A DNA stretch of 64,000 nt, from NCBI GenBank assembly GCA_949299185.1, contig CASFZR010000009.1, positions 1 through 64,000 on the forward strand, written 5' to 3'. The translations under genes were made by a program, and so were the position numbers. The stretch comes from an uncultured Spirochaetales bacterium (GTDB taxonomy: Bacteria; Spirochaetota; Spirochaetia; Sphaerochaetales; Sphaerochaetaceae). The notes below the pieces were generated by a model. The model ran no database searches. It had not been told where the DNA came from and was given only the letters and a program-made list of their open reading frames with translations. Numbering within the stretch: the first letter of the stretch is position 1; every line of letters starts with the position of its first letter. Shown piece after piece: positions 25,908 through 34,750 of the stretch.

Positions 25908-27767
25908 TCACCTTGCCTGAAGTCCGGCATTGCGCATATATATGATCGCGCTGGTCGCCGCTGGAAGGCGCACGTCGATGCTCTGGGCGGTAAGCTCCGC
26001 ATCAGCGCTTCCAGCCACGACGGAGACGCTGCCGCTAGGAAGGGCGAAGCGGTCTATCGAGACGGTACGCTCACGCGGGCATCTGTTTATGACAGCCACG
26101 AGGGCCTCGCCCTCTCCTACCCTCCTGATGAAGAAGGCCTCGGCGTCGATAGCCTCCACCGAGAACGAGGAGTAAGGAAAGAACGGGAGCTTCCTGACCG
26201 CTGCCGCGGCCTCATACATCCCCTTGATCTCCTTATCCCACTTCGATTCATCCCAGCACATCGGATAGCGTGCCCCCTCCACCGAGCCCATCTCACCATC
26301 GAGGGCTATCTCATCGCCATAGTAGATGGAAGGCATCCCCGGAAGCATGAAGAGCGTCATTATGCCGCCGAAGTAGATATCCTTGTTCATCACGGCCCTG
26401 TTGTTGTGCAGGCGCGGCGTGTCATGGCTGTCGATGAGGTTCATCTGGAAGAACGCGCTCTGATCCGGGACAGCGCTCACGCCATCGGCAAGGGCTTCGG
26501 CCATCTCATATCCGGACCAAGGAGCCTCGCTTGAGGGATCATGGCCCCAGCCTGGGGTAAGGAAGCGGTCACGTTCTCCCATCCAGCTGCGGATAGGACG
26601 TCCGGAACCGTAGTAGTTCATCGTGGCATCCCACATATCCCCCTGAAGATACTCATCGCTGTCATCCCAGTCCTCGCCCACGAGGTAGAGATCCTTCCTG
26701 ACGGCCTTCAGGCACCTATGCACCTCCCGCCATACATCACGCGTCAGCTGATCCGTCGAGGTACGCCCAAGCTCAGGTGCCACATCGAGCCTCCAGCCAT
26801 CCTGGCCGAATGGCGGACGCAAGAAGCGCTGCATGGCGCTCTCCTCTCCGCGGTATACGAGATCCCTTAGCCGCTCGGAGCGATAGTTGAGCTGCGGCAG
26901 CGTGCGTACGCCCTGCCAGAAGCAGGGCTCGCCGCCCTCGAAGACATAGAAGCCCCTCTCCTCGGAATCCTTGTCCTCAAGGGCCTTCCTGAACCAGGGG
27001 CAATCGACACCGGTGTGGTTTATCGAGATATCGACGATGATGCGCATCCCGTTCTCATGGAGGCGCTCGATGAGGCTTATCAGGGCCCTATCCCCGCCAA
27101 GCTTCTCATCGACATGGAAGAAGTCCACGGCATCATAGCGATGGACGGTCCTGGAGGCGTTGATGGGATTGAGGTAGAGCGTATCCACGCCCAGCGCCTT
27201 GAGATGCCCTATCTTATCCTCTATTCCCTTCAGGTCCCCGTTGTAGAAATCAAGGCAGCGCGACTCGCTGAACGGCCTCGGGGCCTCGGAGAATGACGGG
27301 GTGGTCACCCTTCCTCCATCGAACTCATACTCCCCCTCCTTCGCTCCCACCGAGCTGTCGCCGTTGCAGAACCTGTCAGGGAATATCTGATAGCAGGTCG
27401 AGCCTGCGACCCAGGCAGGTGCCTCTATCGAGGGAATGAGCGTGAAGCGGTCCTTCATCCGCGGAGTGCTTCGCGTTATGCCGCGCCTGGAATAGTACCA
27501 GCTGCGTCCATGATGGAAGAACGTGAAGAAGTAGTGGAACGGCTCATCCGATGAGATGACACGCGCCGTTCCCGTATAGCGGTAGGCACCATTGAGGGTG
27601 CCTGCCTTATGCATCTCATAGCTCCAGACCATCCCGCTGTCCCCGTCTGCGCGGAGGATCACCGATTCGGGCTGCTCGGAGAACACTATCGAAAGCCCGA
27701 CATCCTCGCCCCTCTTCGGAAAGAGAGGAGAGACGAAGACATCGGAGAACGATGATAACGCTTTCAT
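25908..27767 (-). CDS. GH13 alpha-glucan hydrolase (maltodextrinase/neopullulanase type)
   Basis: 619 residues, no signal peptide, so cytoplasmic. An N-terminal beta domain (about 1-120) precedes the GH13 barrel. Conserved regions: VDISINHTG (I), DGWRLDVAPE with the nucleophile Asp (II), LVGEDWDD with the acid/base Glu (III) and LIDSHDTPR with the transition-state Asp (IV). PGMPSIYYGDEI follows. It probably cleaves maltodextrins or cyclodextrins taken up by transport. Placed three bases after adk, in its operon. Confidence 0.88.
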   Translation of the reverse strand: MKALSSFSDVFVSPLFPKRGEDVGLSIVFSEQPESVILRADGDSGMVWSYEMHKAGTLNGAYRYTGTARVISSDEPFHYFFTFFHHGRSWYYSRRGITRSTPRMKDRFTLIPSIEAPAWVAGSTCYQIFPDRFCNGDSSVGAKEGEYEFDGGRVTTPSFSEAPRPFSESRCLDFYNGDLKGIEDKIGHLKALGVDTLYLNPINASRTVHRYDAVDFFHVDEKLGGDRALISLIERLHENGMRIIVDISINHTGVDCPWFRKALEDKDSEERGFYVFEGGEPCFWQGVRTLPQLNYRSERLRDLVYRGEESAMQRFLRPPFGQDGWRLDVAPELGRTSTDQLTRDVWREVHRCLKAVRKDLYLVGEDWDDSDEYLQGDMWDATMNYYGSGRPIRSWMGERDRFLTPGWGHDPSSEAPWSGYEMAEALADGVSAVPDQSAFFQMNLIDSHDTPRLHNNRAVMNKDIYFGGIMTLFMLPGMPSIYYGDEIALDGEMGSVEGARYPMCWDESKWDKEIKGMYEAAAAVRKLPFFPYSSFSVEAIDAEAFFIRRVGEGEALVAVINRCPRERTVSIDRFALPSGSVSVVAGSADAELTAQSIDVRLPAATSAIIYMRNAGLQAR

Positions 27768-27770
27768 GGC

Positions 27771-28403
27771 TCAGGCCTTTCCCACCGCCTTCAGGACAGC
27801 GGCGACTATCGTCTCCGGAGACGGCGCGGAATCGACATCAAGGAGATTACCCTTCTTCCTGTAGTACTCGATGAGCGGCGCGGTCTGCTCCTCATAGACC
27901 TCGAGGCGGTGCTTGATGGCCTCAGGCTTATCATCATCCCTCTGGATCAGAGGCTCTCCCGTCTCATCATCGATGCCCTCGACCTTGGGAGGATTCGACT
28001 TGATATGATAGATCCTTCCCGTGGACTTGCAGAGCCTGCGTCCGGAAAGGCGGCTGATGATCTCCTCCGTGGAAAGCACGAAGTTCAGCACATGATCGAT
28101 CGTATCGATGCCCTCAAGGGCCTCCGCCTGCGCTATCGTGCGCGGGAATCCATCGAGGATGTAGCCGGAAGCGGTATCGTCCTTGGAAAGCCTGTCCCTG
28201 ACCATCTCGATCGTAACCTCATCTGGCACCAGACCTCCGGACGCGAGTATCGACTCGACCTTCTTCCCAAGCTCGGTGCCGTTCTTGATGTTCTCGCGGA
28301 AGATATCCCCCGTCGAGATATGAGGTACGCCAAGCTCCTTCTTCAGAAGAGCTGCCACTGTTCCCTTTCCAGCCCCCGGAGGGCCGAGAAGCACTATGTT
28401 CAT
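27771..28403 (-). CDS. adk: Adenylate kinase
   Basis: 210 residues. P-loop GPPGAGKGT at residues 7-15, GFPRTIAQAEAL, and the LID region RRLCKSTGRIYHIKSNPPKVEG followed by LIQRDDDKPEAIKHRL. It equilibrates ATP, ADP and AMP. The LID lacks the four-cysteine zinc site. Start at 28403 after GGAGAAG; TATACT about 25-30 bases upstream gives a short leader. Confidence 0.96.
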   Translation of the reverse strand: MNIVLLGPPGAGKGTVAALLKKELGVPHISTGDIFRENIKNGTELGKKVESILASGGLVPDEVTIEMVRDRLSKDDTASGYILDGFPRTIAQAEALEGIDTIDHVLNFVLSTEEIISRLSGRRLCKSTGRIYHIKSNPPKVEGIDDETGEPLIQRDDDKPEAIKHRLEVYEEQTAPLIEYYRKKGNLLDVDSAPSPETIVAAVLKAVGKA

Positions 28404-28540
28404 CTTTATTCTTCTCCTCTGCTGAGAGTATAGCAGATGCCATGGGCATTGGTGAACCGAAAAGCGGTTGCACTGCCCCACTCATTCAGCTACCATCAGA
28501 AGGACCTCCCTGATAGCGGAAGGGAGGATGAGAGGCATAC

Positions 28541-29152
28541 TTGAAAGCACTGTCGATCGCCATCATCATACTTACCCTCGCATCATGCGCATCGACCGCG
28601 ATAGAGGAAGATGGCTTCCTTGAGAAGGGCTACGCGCTCACCGGTGAGGAGGCTGCAGAGATATATCTCGAGGGAATCGAGGAGGAGCCGTCTCCGGAAC
28701 TCTGGTACAATCTCGCGTATTCCTATCTTGAGGCGGAGGACTATGATAAGGCTATAGATGCGGCAGAGGAGGCTAAGGCCCTCTACCCTGACATGATCCG
28801 CTTCGACTACCTGGAGATCTACGCCTACCGCGAGAGCAGCAGGATGTACAGCTATGAGAAGGCACTGGAGGCACTCCATGAGCGCTATCCGGTCAATGAT
28901 ACCGTGTCCGAGATGCTCCTGAAGGCATATGCTGGAGCAAGGAGGGAGAAGGGCATAGAGGTCGCGAGGTCAGTCCTCGAGCGAAGCCCGTCAAATGCTA
29001 CGGCGATCCGCATACTGGGAGAGTTCTATCCCTTCTATAAGGCAATCTCCACCTACAAGCCGGAGGTATCCGAGGAGGAATGGGACGTCGGCCCCACCCC
29101 GCTCTATGATATAACCCACGTCATCGAGGACAGGCTGCTTCCATCTCCCTGA
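28541..29152 (+). CDS. TPR-containing putative lipoprotein
   Basis: 203 residues, TTG start after GAGAGG with 5-base spacing. The N-terminus [17 protein letters not shown] is a lipoprotein signal with lipobox LASC. Tetratricopeptide-like helices occupy about 35-170 ([30 protein letters not shown], then [21 protein letters not shown]). TPR lipoproteins often scaffold envelope assembly; the partner here is unknown. Overlaps rnhA tail to tail by 32 bases. Confidence 0.75.
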   Translation: MKALSIAIIILTLASCASTAIEEDGFLEKGYALTGEEAAEIYLEGIEEEPSPELWYNLAYSYLEAEDYDKAIDAAEEAKALYPDMIRFDYLEIYAYRESSRMYSYEKALEALHERYPVNDTVSEMLLKAYAGARREKGIEVARSVLERSPSNATAIRILGEFYPFYKAISTYKPEVSEEEWDVGPTPLYDITHVIEDRLLPSP

Positions 29153-29579
29153 TACGCTTCCACTCCCCCACCGCCAGCTTGTCGCAGCGGTTATTATACT
29201 CATTCTCATCATGGCCCTTGACCCAGATGAACGAGACGTCATGGCGCCTTATGAGCGGAAGAAGCTCCTGCCAGAGATCGGTATTAGGAACGGTCTTTCC
29301 CTTCTTGCGGAAACCAAGCCTCTCCCAGGATAAGAGCCAGCCCTTCACGACGCTGTCCACCAGATACCTCGAATCAGAGTAGAGATCGACAGAGCATGGC
29401 TCCTTGAGTAGGGACAGGGCCTTTATCGCAGCGGTAAGCTCCATGCGGTTGTTGGTCGTCGAGGCCTCTCCCCCTGATATCTCCTTCTCCGCATCGCCGT
29501 ACTTCAGGATAGCCCCCCAGCCGCCGGGACCGGGATTGCCGGAACAGGCACCATCCGTGTATATCGTGACCTTCTTCAC
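29121..29579 (-). CDS. rnhA: Ribonuclease HI
   Basis: 152 residues. Acidic active site: [17 protein letters not shown] (Asp10 equivalent), [13 protein letters not shown] (Glu48), [12 protein letters not shown] (Asp70) and [17 protein letters not shown] (His124, Asp134). It cleaves RNA in RNA-DNA hybrids. GTG start is proposed because GTGA overlaps the upstream stop and AAGGA precedes it; the longer frame would lie inside the parvulin gene. Confidence 0.94.
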   Translation of the reverse strand: MKKVTIYTDGACSGNPGPGGWGAILKYGDAEKEISGGEASTTNNRMELTAAIKALSLLKEPCSVDLYSDSRYLVDSVVKGWLLSWERLGFRKKGKTVPNTDLWQELLPLIRRHDVSFIWVKGHDENEYNNRCDKLAVGEWKRIREMEAACPR

Positions 29580-29854
29580 TCCTTCTCTCCGGTCTTCTTT
29601 ATTATGTGGTATCCGAACTGGGTGCGTACCGGACGCGATATGCTCCTCATCGGCATGCGGCGCACCGCGTTCTCGAACGCAGGCACCATCTTCCCCTCTC
29701 CGAACCATCCGAGGTCTCCGCCCTTGGACTTCGAGGGGCATGTGGAGTACTGACGCGCAAGGCTCTCGAATGACTCTCCGCGACGAGCCCTCTCATAGAG
29801 CTTCTCCGCGCTCGTCGCATCCTTGACGAGTATATGGCTAGCCCTCCATTCCAT
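29576..29854 (-). CDS. Small cytoplasmic parvulin-type peptidyl-prolyl isomerase
   Basis: 92 residues, a bare parvulin domain as in E. coli Ppi[53 protein letters not shown] and [11 protein letters not shown]. No signal peptide. Overlaps the CYTH gene by 17 bases at its start and rnhA by 4 at its end. Confidence 0.92.
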   Translation of the reverse strand: MEWRASHILVKDATSAEKLYERARRGESFESLARQYSTCPSKSKGGDLGWFGEGKMVPAFENAVRRMPMRSISRPVRTQFGYHIIKKTGEKE

Positions 29855-30389
29855 CTTCCTTCCTCCTCTCCAGGATCATATCCCGGTATGACGTAGGCTC
29901 CACACCATCTTCGACGCCGAGCGACGAGAGGATGCCATGTATCCTCCGGCCGCTTCTCAGGGCCTCCTCATCAGAGGCATCGAAGGGAAGGAGTATCTCG
30001 ATCTCGACGAACCATCCGAGGTCATTGACGCTCAGCAGCTCTATATGGGCATCATCATCGTTCCATTCCCAGCCATCCTTGGTCTTGATGAAGTAATCGA
30101 CATGGCCTAAGGCATGGAAGAACGCCACGGCCTTATCATACTCACCGGGAAGCGCCAGAAACTCATACTCCAGGTTGTTCTCCCCTTCCTCATCACGCCT
30201 GTTATGCTTCGTCGTCAGCTCAGTCTTCCCATCATAGCACCTGATGCGGAGCGACTGCTCAAGCACTCCCGGCAGGTGGAAGTAATGATCCCTCTTATGG
30301 ACCTCCCTGCCCTCTCCCAGGCGGCTGTCAAGCTCCGCCCTTATCCTCTCAGGCTCCGTAGTCCGGGCCTTTACCTCGATCTCCCTCAT
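29838..30389 (-). CDS. CYTH-domain protein
   Basis: 183 residues. REIEVKAR at the N-terminus is the ExExK signature of the CYTH (CyaB-thiamine triphosphatase) superfamily, whose members act on triphosphates inside a beta tunnel. Further charged strands follow (SLRIRCYDGKTELTTKH, EYEFLAL, FVEIEILLPF). It could be a class IV adenylate cyclase or a tripolyphosphatase; sequence does not decide. Starts one base after the preceding stop in the same operon. Confidence 0.82.
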   Translation of the reverse strand: MREIEVKARTTEPERIRAELDSRLGEGREVHKRDHYFHLPGVLEQSLRIRCYDGKTELTTKHNRRDEEGENNLEYEFLALPGEYDKAVAFFHALGHVDYFIKTKDGWEWNDDDAHIELLSVNDLGWFVEIEILLPFDASDEEALRSGRRIHGILSSLGVEDGVEPTSYRDMILERRKEDGMEG

Positions 30390-30390
30390 G

Positions 30391-31167
30391 CTACTTCCAA
30401 GGGAATATCATATTCTTGAGCGAACGCGGGCCGACCTTCTCCTTCTCATCATAAAGGAGATCCTCCCAAGGGAGGTGCTTACGATCTGCGCCCTTGTTCT
30501 CATCGAGGTAGTCATACTTGAACATCAGCAGCTTCATGGCATCCTGCTCAGCAAGCTGCGCCCCGGTCACTCCCGGCACGAGTCCCATGGTAAGTACCGA
30601 CATGACGAGCATGAAGAGGCGGTAAAGCACCAGGAAGAACGTGAAGCCTAGGTTATCCCCGATGATGATCAGGCACTTCCGCAAGGTCTTCAGCGGCCTG
30701 TCTCCCGGAAGCAGGTTCATCAGAGGGAAGTAATACGCGACGGCAAGCGCGAGGAATATCTCTATCCAGGCCATGACGACGACGGCGGCTATGCCGACGA
30801 TGTTCCCCATCGACATATAGAACGGCATGATGAGTATGATGTTCATGAAGAAGAGGAAATTCATGGCGAAGAAGAGGAGCGAGTGCCTGATGTTCCTCAC
30901 GATCCCTCCACGAAAGGCGTTCCACGAATCACGCTGGTAGTTCGAGTAGTTCGACACCACGGCCGCCGTGCCTCCAGCGATCAGCGAATACGCGAGAAGG
31001 ACCACGGCAAGCAGCACGAAGGAAAGCATCGGGGACAGGGCCGTGAGATAGGAGAATCCCCAGAGCCCGGCGAAGATGAGCGCTATGTAGATCAGGTTGA
31101 ACAGCACTAGCCCTATGAGGTTATCCCAGCCGTCAAAGAAAGCCTTTTTGATAAAGAAACCGACCAT
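30391..31167 (-). CDS. YesL/DUF624-like integral membrane protein
   Basis: 258 residues with about six transmembrane helices between residues 15 and 200 (LIGLVLFNLIYIALIFAGLWGF, LSFVLLAVVLLAYSLIAGG, LLFFAMNFLFFMNIILI, IEIFLALAVAYYFPL). The arrangement resembles the YesL family, of unknown function. The cytoplasmic tail is charged. ATG 31167 is selected because TAGATT ends seven bases upstream, with TTGAAA 17 bp further. First gene of the operon with the CYTH, parvulin and rnhA genes. Confidence 0.68.
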   Translation of the reverse strand: MVGFFIKKAFFDGWDNLIGLVLFNLIYIALIFAGLWGFSYLTALSPMLSFVLLAVVLLAYSLIAGGTAAVVSNYSNYQRDSWNAFRGGIVRNIRHSLLFFAMNFLFFMNIILIMPFYMSMGNIVGIAAVVVMAWIEIFLALAVAYYFPLMNLLPGDRPLKTLRKCLIIIGDNLGFTFFLVLYRLFMLVMSVLTMGLVPGVTGAQLAEQDAMKLLMFKYDYLDENKGADRKHLPWEDLLYDEKEKVGPRSLKNMIFPWK

Positions 31168-31174
31168 ATGCCAT

Positions 31175-31203
31175 AATCTAACTATTCCTTCCGAGCTTTT
31201 CAA
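31175..31203 (-). promoter_or_regulatory. Promoter of the YesL-like operon, leaderless
   Basis: TTGAAA (31198-31203), N17, TAGATT (31175-31180), seven bases ATGGCAT, ATG 31167. No Shine-Dalgarno sequence. Confidence 0.55.
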
Positions 31204-31268
31204 CAACAGGAAGGGTCAACATACATATGATTCATACAACTATGATATCCAAATATGCAATTTCTGTA

Positions 31269-31297
31269 TTTACAGAAAGAACCTCTCATGATATAAG
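31269..31297 (+). promoter_or_regulatory. Strong candidate promoter in front of the putative small RNA
   Basis: TTTACA (31269-31274), exactly 17 bp, TATAAG (31292-31297), with TGA in front of the -10 (extended -10). An inverted repeat TTTCTGTA/TACAGAAA (31261-31278) overlaps the -35 and may be an operator. Confidence 0.6.
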
Positions 31298-31302
31298 GAA
31301 GT

Positions 31303-31421
31303 CAGTGGCTTGAATGACTTAGTCAGGTTGCCTAAGAAGAGGGACTGCCATAGTCGTTCTGGAGAAAATCCGGAGCGCGACCCCCGGTTTCCATCCTGGT
31401 GAGGCCGGGGGCTATTTTATT
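31303..31421 (+). ncRNA. Putative small structured RNA ending in an intrinsic terminator
   Basis: About 118 nt between the extended -10 promoter and the terminator CCCCCGG/CCGGGGG (31381-31387 with 31405-31411) followed by CTATTTTATT. A hairpin with stems GUCGU/GCGAC-type and UCUGGA-GAAAA-UCCGGA occupies 31353-31381. Smaller stems such as GACU-U-AGUC (31316-31324) lie 5' of it. No open reading frame of length and no match to SRP RNA, 6S RNA, T-box or known riboswitch motifs was recognised. It may be an independent RNA or an attenuator leader of argG. Confidence 0.4.
31381..31421 (+). terminator. Intrinsic terminator upstream of argG
   Basis: Seven-bp GC stem CCCCCGG/CCGGGGG with a 17-base loop, then CTATTTTATT. 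Lies about 100 bases before the argG start. Confidence 0.7.
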
Positions 31422-31450
31422 CATAGAAAATACAGAATCTTCGATATTTT

Positions 31451-31497
31451 TGAATATTTATGCAGAAAACTCTTGCATAAACTCGATGAATATGCAA
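31451..31497. promoter_or_regulatory. ARG-box-like and TGCATA dyad elements before argG
   Basis: TGAATATTTATGCA (31451-31464) differs by one base from the ArgR half-site pair TGAAT-N4-ATTCA. TTGCATA (31473-31479) and TATGCAA (31491-31497) form an inverted repeat. TTCATA-N17-GATATT just upstream is a possible promoter. ArgR control is inference; no argR gene is in the window. Confidence 0.35.
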
Positions 31498-31523
31498 AAT
31501 CAGCATTGTAGGAGATGAAAGCG

Positions 31524-32750
31524 ATGAAAGAGAAGATCATACTCGCATATTCCGGTGGACTAGATACATCAGTAATACTCAAGTGGCTCAGCAACAAGGG
31601 CTTCGATGTCATAGCGTACGTCGCTGACGTAGGTCAGAACGAGGATTTCAAGGCCGTAGAGGAGAAGGCATACGCGACAGGTGCCTCGAAGGTCTATGTG
31701 GAGGATCTGAAGGCTCCCCTTGTGACGGATTATATCTTCCCGGCGCTCAAGGCTAACACGATCTATGAAGGAACATATATGCTAGGCACATCCCTAGCCC
31801 GCCCGATCATAGCGAAGAGGCATATCGAGATAGCGAAGAAGGAAGGCACGAAGTACGTCGCCCATGGTGCCACCGGCAAGGGAAACGACCAGGTTAGGTT
31901 CGAGTTCGGCTACTACATGAATATGCCTGACGTCAAGATCATCAGCCCATGGAAGGACGAGGAATGGCTTTCACAGTTCGAGGGACGCTCCGATATGCTC
32001 AAATACGCCGCTGATAACGGCATCCCTGTGAAGGCCTCCCTGAAGAAGCCGTACAGCGAGGATGAGAACCTCATCCACATCTCCCACGAGGCTGGGATCC
32101 TCGAGGATCCGTCGAAGAGATGCCCTGAGGACGTCTACTCGCTCACACTCTCCCCTGAGAAGGCCGCAGACAAGGAGACCATCCTCACCTTCACGTTCAA
32201 GGACGGAGTACCTCTTTCGGTGAAGAACGAAGGGGATGGAACGGTCGTTACCGATCCCGTGGAGATGATCATCTATCTGAACAAGATGGGACACGACAAC
32301 GCCATCGGACGCGTGGATATGGTGGAAAACAGGTTCATCGGCATCAAGAGCCGCGGCGTCTATGAGACTCCTGGATGCGAGATACTCTGGAAGGCCCACC
32401 ACAATCTCGAAGGGCTTACCATGGACAAGGAAGCGATGCATCTGAGGGATATGCTCTCTCCGAAGTATGCCGAGCTTATCTACAACGGCTACTGGGGCGC
32501 ACCTGAGTTCAATATGCTCACCGCCCTCTTCGATGAGAGCCAGAAGAACGTCACAGGTACGGCAACGGTGGCCCTCTACAAGGGCAACGTCATCAACGCG
32601 GGCATCTCCTCAGACTGTTCCCTCTACAATGAGGACCTTGGTTCGATGGACAAGGCCGGCGGCTACCATCCGATCGACTGCAAGGGCTTCATCAACATCA
32701 ACGCCATACGCCTCATGGCCTCATCCCTCAGGGACGGCAAGGCGCTATAA
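31524..32750 (+). CDS. argG: Argininosuccinate synthase
   Basis: 408 residues. The N-terminal PP-loop [17 protein letters not shown] binds [16 protein letters not shown] is the aspartate/citrulline site, and [17 protein letters not shown] the tetramer region. It joins citrulline and aspartate in arginine synthesis. ATG 31524 is preferred over 31515, since GGAG lies 9 bases from the former and touches the latter. No other arg gene is adjacent, and YgeW at 54 kb is not expected to be the missing ornithine carbamoyltransferase. Confidence 0.96.
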   Translation: MKEKIILAYSGGLDTSVILKWLSNKGFDVIAYVADVGQNEDFKAVEEKAYATGASKVYVEDLKAPLVTDYIFPALKANTIYEGTYMLGTSLARPIIAKRHIEIAKKEGTKYVAHGATGKGNDQVRFEFGYYMNMPDVKIISPWKDEEWLSQFEGRSDMLKYAADNGIPVKASLKKPYSEDENLIHISHEAGILEDPSKRCPEDVYSLTLSPEKAADKETILTFTFKDGVPLSVKNEGDGTVVTDPVEMIIYLNKMGHDNAIGRVDMVENRFIGIKSRGVYETPGCEILWKAHHNLEGLTMDKEAMHLRDMLSPKYAELIYNGYWGAPEFNMLTALFDESQKNVTGTATVALYKGNVINAGISSDCSLYNEDLGSMDKAGGYHPIDCKGFININAIRLMASSLRDGKAL

Positions 32751-32770
32751 GCAGAACGCAAGCCGACGCA

Positions 32771-32796
32771 GCGGACCTTCGGGTCCGCTTTCTTTC
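32771..32796 (+). terminator. Terminator after argG
   Basis: GCGGACC, loop TTCGG-type, GGTCCGC (32771-32777 with 32782-32788), followed by TTTCTTTC. Confidence 0.75.
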
Positions 32797-32903
32797 TGCA
32801 TATATATCTGCACATTCACCATATTATCTGCATATAAAATAGCGGAAAATATGCAGATTCTCCTTTATTATCTGCACATAAAACGTTAGGATAATATGCA
32901 GAT
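32795..32903 (+). repeat. Array of ATCTGCA/TGCAGAT half-sites over the fic promoter
   Basis: Two 33-34-bp copies of an inverted repeat, ATCTGCATAT...ATATGCAGAT (32826-32858) and ATCTGCACAT...ATATGCAGAT (32870-32903), start 44 bp apart. Two extra direct half-sites lie at 32795-32803 and 32806-32815. The last arm abuts the fic start codon and contains the -10-like TAATAT (32892-32897). Operator function is inferred. Confidence 0.6.
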
Positions 32904-33947
32904 ATGAGAAGATTCGACTATTCATTCCTCAAGGATACCGTACCAGCCGGACTACTGAATCTGACATCCGGGATATCCTCACTTAGGACGATGGCTGACT
33001 TCCGGCAGGAGGAATATGACAGGATATTCACGGAGCTTGAATCCATTGCGAGGATACAATCTGTCAAAAGCTCAAATGCCATAGAGGGCATAATCACAAG
33101 CGATGAGAGAATAATCTCGATCGTCAATCAGAACAGCGCTCCCTTGAACCATGATGAAGCGGAGATAGCCGGATACAGGGATGCGCTTAATGCTATCCAT
33201 AGCGGATATAAGCTGATGGATTTCAATCAGAACGATATACTACGCCTCCATGAAACACTCATGTCACTTGCAGGATATGATTACGGAGGAAGATACAAGG
33301 ATGCGGACAACCTTATCATCGAAGTAGATAATCAAGGACAGAGACGTATCCGGTTCCGCCCTACTCCAGCGGCAGAGACAAAGGAAGCAATGGAACAGCT
33401 AGAGCTTGCATACGCAGAAGCCCGGGATGACTCCTCGATCAGTCCGCTGCTTCTGATTCCATGCGTAATCCTCGATTTCCTCTGCATCCACCCATTCAGG
33501 GACGGCAATGGAAGGATGTCGAGGCTGCTGTCATTGCTCCTCCTTTACAAGAACGGATACGATGTAGGCAGATATATCTCATTCGAGGAACAGATAAGCA
33601 GACGCAAGGATGCCTACTATGAAGCTCTTAAGGCATCATCAGATGGGTGGCAGGACAACAGGAACGATTACTTTCCCTTCATCAATGATTTCCTCTTCAC
33701 TCTCTTCCTCTGCTATAAGGAACTCGACAAGCGCTTTGCCGTAATGAACTCCAGGAGAGTAACGAAGACAGAGCGCATAGAGGCAACCGTACTCAACAGC
33801 CTGATTCCTATATCGAAGAGAGAGATCTGCAGGATACTTCCAGATGTAAGTCCGACAACCGTCGAGGCAGTACTTGGCAGGATGGTAAGGAACGGTATCA
33901 TTACCATGATCGGGAAAGGCCCTGATACAAGATACTGTAAATCCTGA
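32904..33947 (+). CDS. Fic-domain protein with N-terminal inhibitory helix and C-terminal winged helix
   Basis: 347 residues. The Fic core HPFRDGNGRMSRLL near residue 197 carries the catalytic histidine and the phosphate-binding Asn/Arg; such proteins transfer AMP or related groups to target proteins. SSNAIEG near residue 58 is the (S/T)xxxE(G/N) inhibitory motif, placing it in the class with internal autoinhibition, so no separate antitoxin is needed. The C-terminal part (ISKREICRILPDVSPTTVEAVLGRMVRNGI) is a winged helix, possibly binding the half-sites upstream. TAATAT ends six bases before the ATG. Confidence 0.9.
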   Translation: MRRFDYSFLKDTVPAGLLNLTSGISSLRTMADFRQEEYDRIFTELESIARIQSVKSSNAIEGIITSDERIISIVNQNSAPLNHDEAEIAGYRDALNAIHSGYKLMDFNQNDILRLHETLMSLAGYDYGGRYKDADNLIIEVDNQGQRRIRFRPTPAAETKEAMEQLELAYAEARDDSSISPLLLIPCVILDFLCIHPFRDGNGRMSRLLSLLLLYKNGYDVGRYISFEEQISRRKDAYYEALKASSDGWQDNRNDYFPFINDFLFTLFLCYKELDKRFAVMNSRRVTKTERIEATVLNSLIPISKREICRILPDVSPTTVEAVLGRMVRNGIITMIGKGPDTRYCKS

Positions 33948-33998
33948 TGACAGGCTATCGAAAGCAAGGAAAGACCAGTGCTTATTCAAGACAGCCCT

Positions 33999-34670
33999 TC
34001 ATTCATCCTGAACGGTGGTGATGATCGTGAATCGATCCTTGCGGAAATCTATGATACCCTCCGCTTTCAGCTTCGATAGCTCCCTTGATAGCGCGCTCCT
34101 GTCAACGGAGAGATAGGAGGCAAGCTGCTCACGGCTGAATGGTATGGTGAATGATCCTGTTCCTGCCCTCTTGGCCTCATCGGAGAGATATGAGAGTACC
34201 TTCTCCCTTATCGTGGGCTTCGAGAGATAGCCGATCTTCCTCACGAGGTTCCTGTTGCGGCTTGCAAGGAGGCTGTAGAGATTGCGGATGAGGATGCCAT
34301 GGAAGGCGCAAGAGGAGGAACAGGGGAAGAGGATTCCCCTCGTGCTTAGCGACATCACAGAGGCATCTTCCGTGGCCACCGCGTCGGAGAGCATCACCTC
34401 ATCGCCTGTGTATGCCTCTCCGAAGACCTCTCCGGGAGCAATCTTGCTTATTATGTTATGCCTACCCCAGTAATCATCCCTCTGTATATGTACCGTTCCG
34501 GAGAGGAGTATGAACATGGAGGAGAGGACATCGCCCTCATGGATGACGTACTCTCCCCTATTGTAGGTTCTCACCCTTGCATCAAGGCATCTAAGGAGCG
34601 AGATTATCTCGTTATCGCTGATGCCATCGAATAGCCCTGTTCTTCTCAATAGCGGGATGTATTTCTCCAT
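33999..34670 (-). CDS. Crp/Fnr-family transcriptional regulator
   Basis: 223 residues. Cyclic-nucleotide-type beta barrel at about 15-125 (YVIHEGDVLSSMFILLSGTVHI, APGEVFGEAYTG), dimer helix, and a Crp-type HTH at 160-215 (FTIPFSREQLASYLSVDRSALSRELSKLKAEGI). Four residues before the dimer helix is an unusual FPCSSSCAF with two cysteines; there is no N-terminal Fnr cysteine cluster. AAAGGA precedes the ATG. Divergent from the ferredoxin operon, which it probably controls. Confidence 0.88.
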   Translation of the reverse strand: MEKYIPLLRRTGLFDGISDNEIISLLRCLDARVRTYNRGEYVIHEGDVLSSMFILLSGTVHIQRDDYWGRHNIISKIAPGEVFGEAYTGDEVMLSDAVATEDASVMSLSTRGILFPCSSSCAFHGILIRNLYSLLASRNRNLVRKIGYLSKPTIREKVLSYLSDEAKRAGTGSFTIPFSREQLASYLSVDRSALSRELSKLKAEGIIDFRKDRFTIITTVQDE

Positions 34671-34683
34671 AGCCGTTCCTTTC

Positions 34684-34716
34684 GTTGCATCTGCAACATA
34701 CTTCTTGATGATTATA
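34684..34716 (-). promoter_or_regulatory. Promoter and dyad of the Crp/Fnr-family gene
   Basis: Minus-strand TATAAT at 34711-34716 is followed, before the AAAGGA ribosome-binding site, by a perfect dyad GTTGCA-N2-TGCAAC (34684-34697). Placement over the start of transcription suggests autorepression. The same site lies upstream of the divergent ferredoxin gene. Confidence 0.45.
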
Positions 34717-34750
34717 GCGCAAAGTAAGCGTAGGAAAAGAAGGAGTCGAT

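Noticed and set aside
31303..31380. SRP RNA, 6S RNA, T-box or known riboswitch upstream of argG
   Set aside because: The conserved SRP tetraloop region, T-box AGGGTGG motif and the consensus pieces of common riboswitches were not found, so only a neutral small-RNA call is made.
32826..32903. CRISPR array upstream of fic
   Set aside because: Only two long copies with inverted symmetry, no spacer structure and no cas genes; an operator array fits better.
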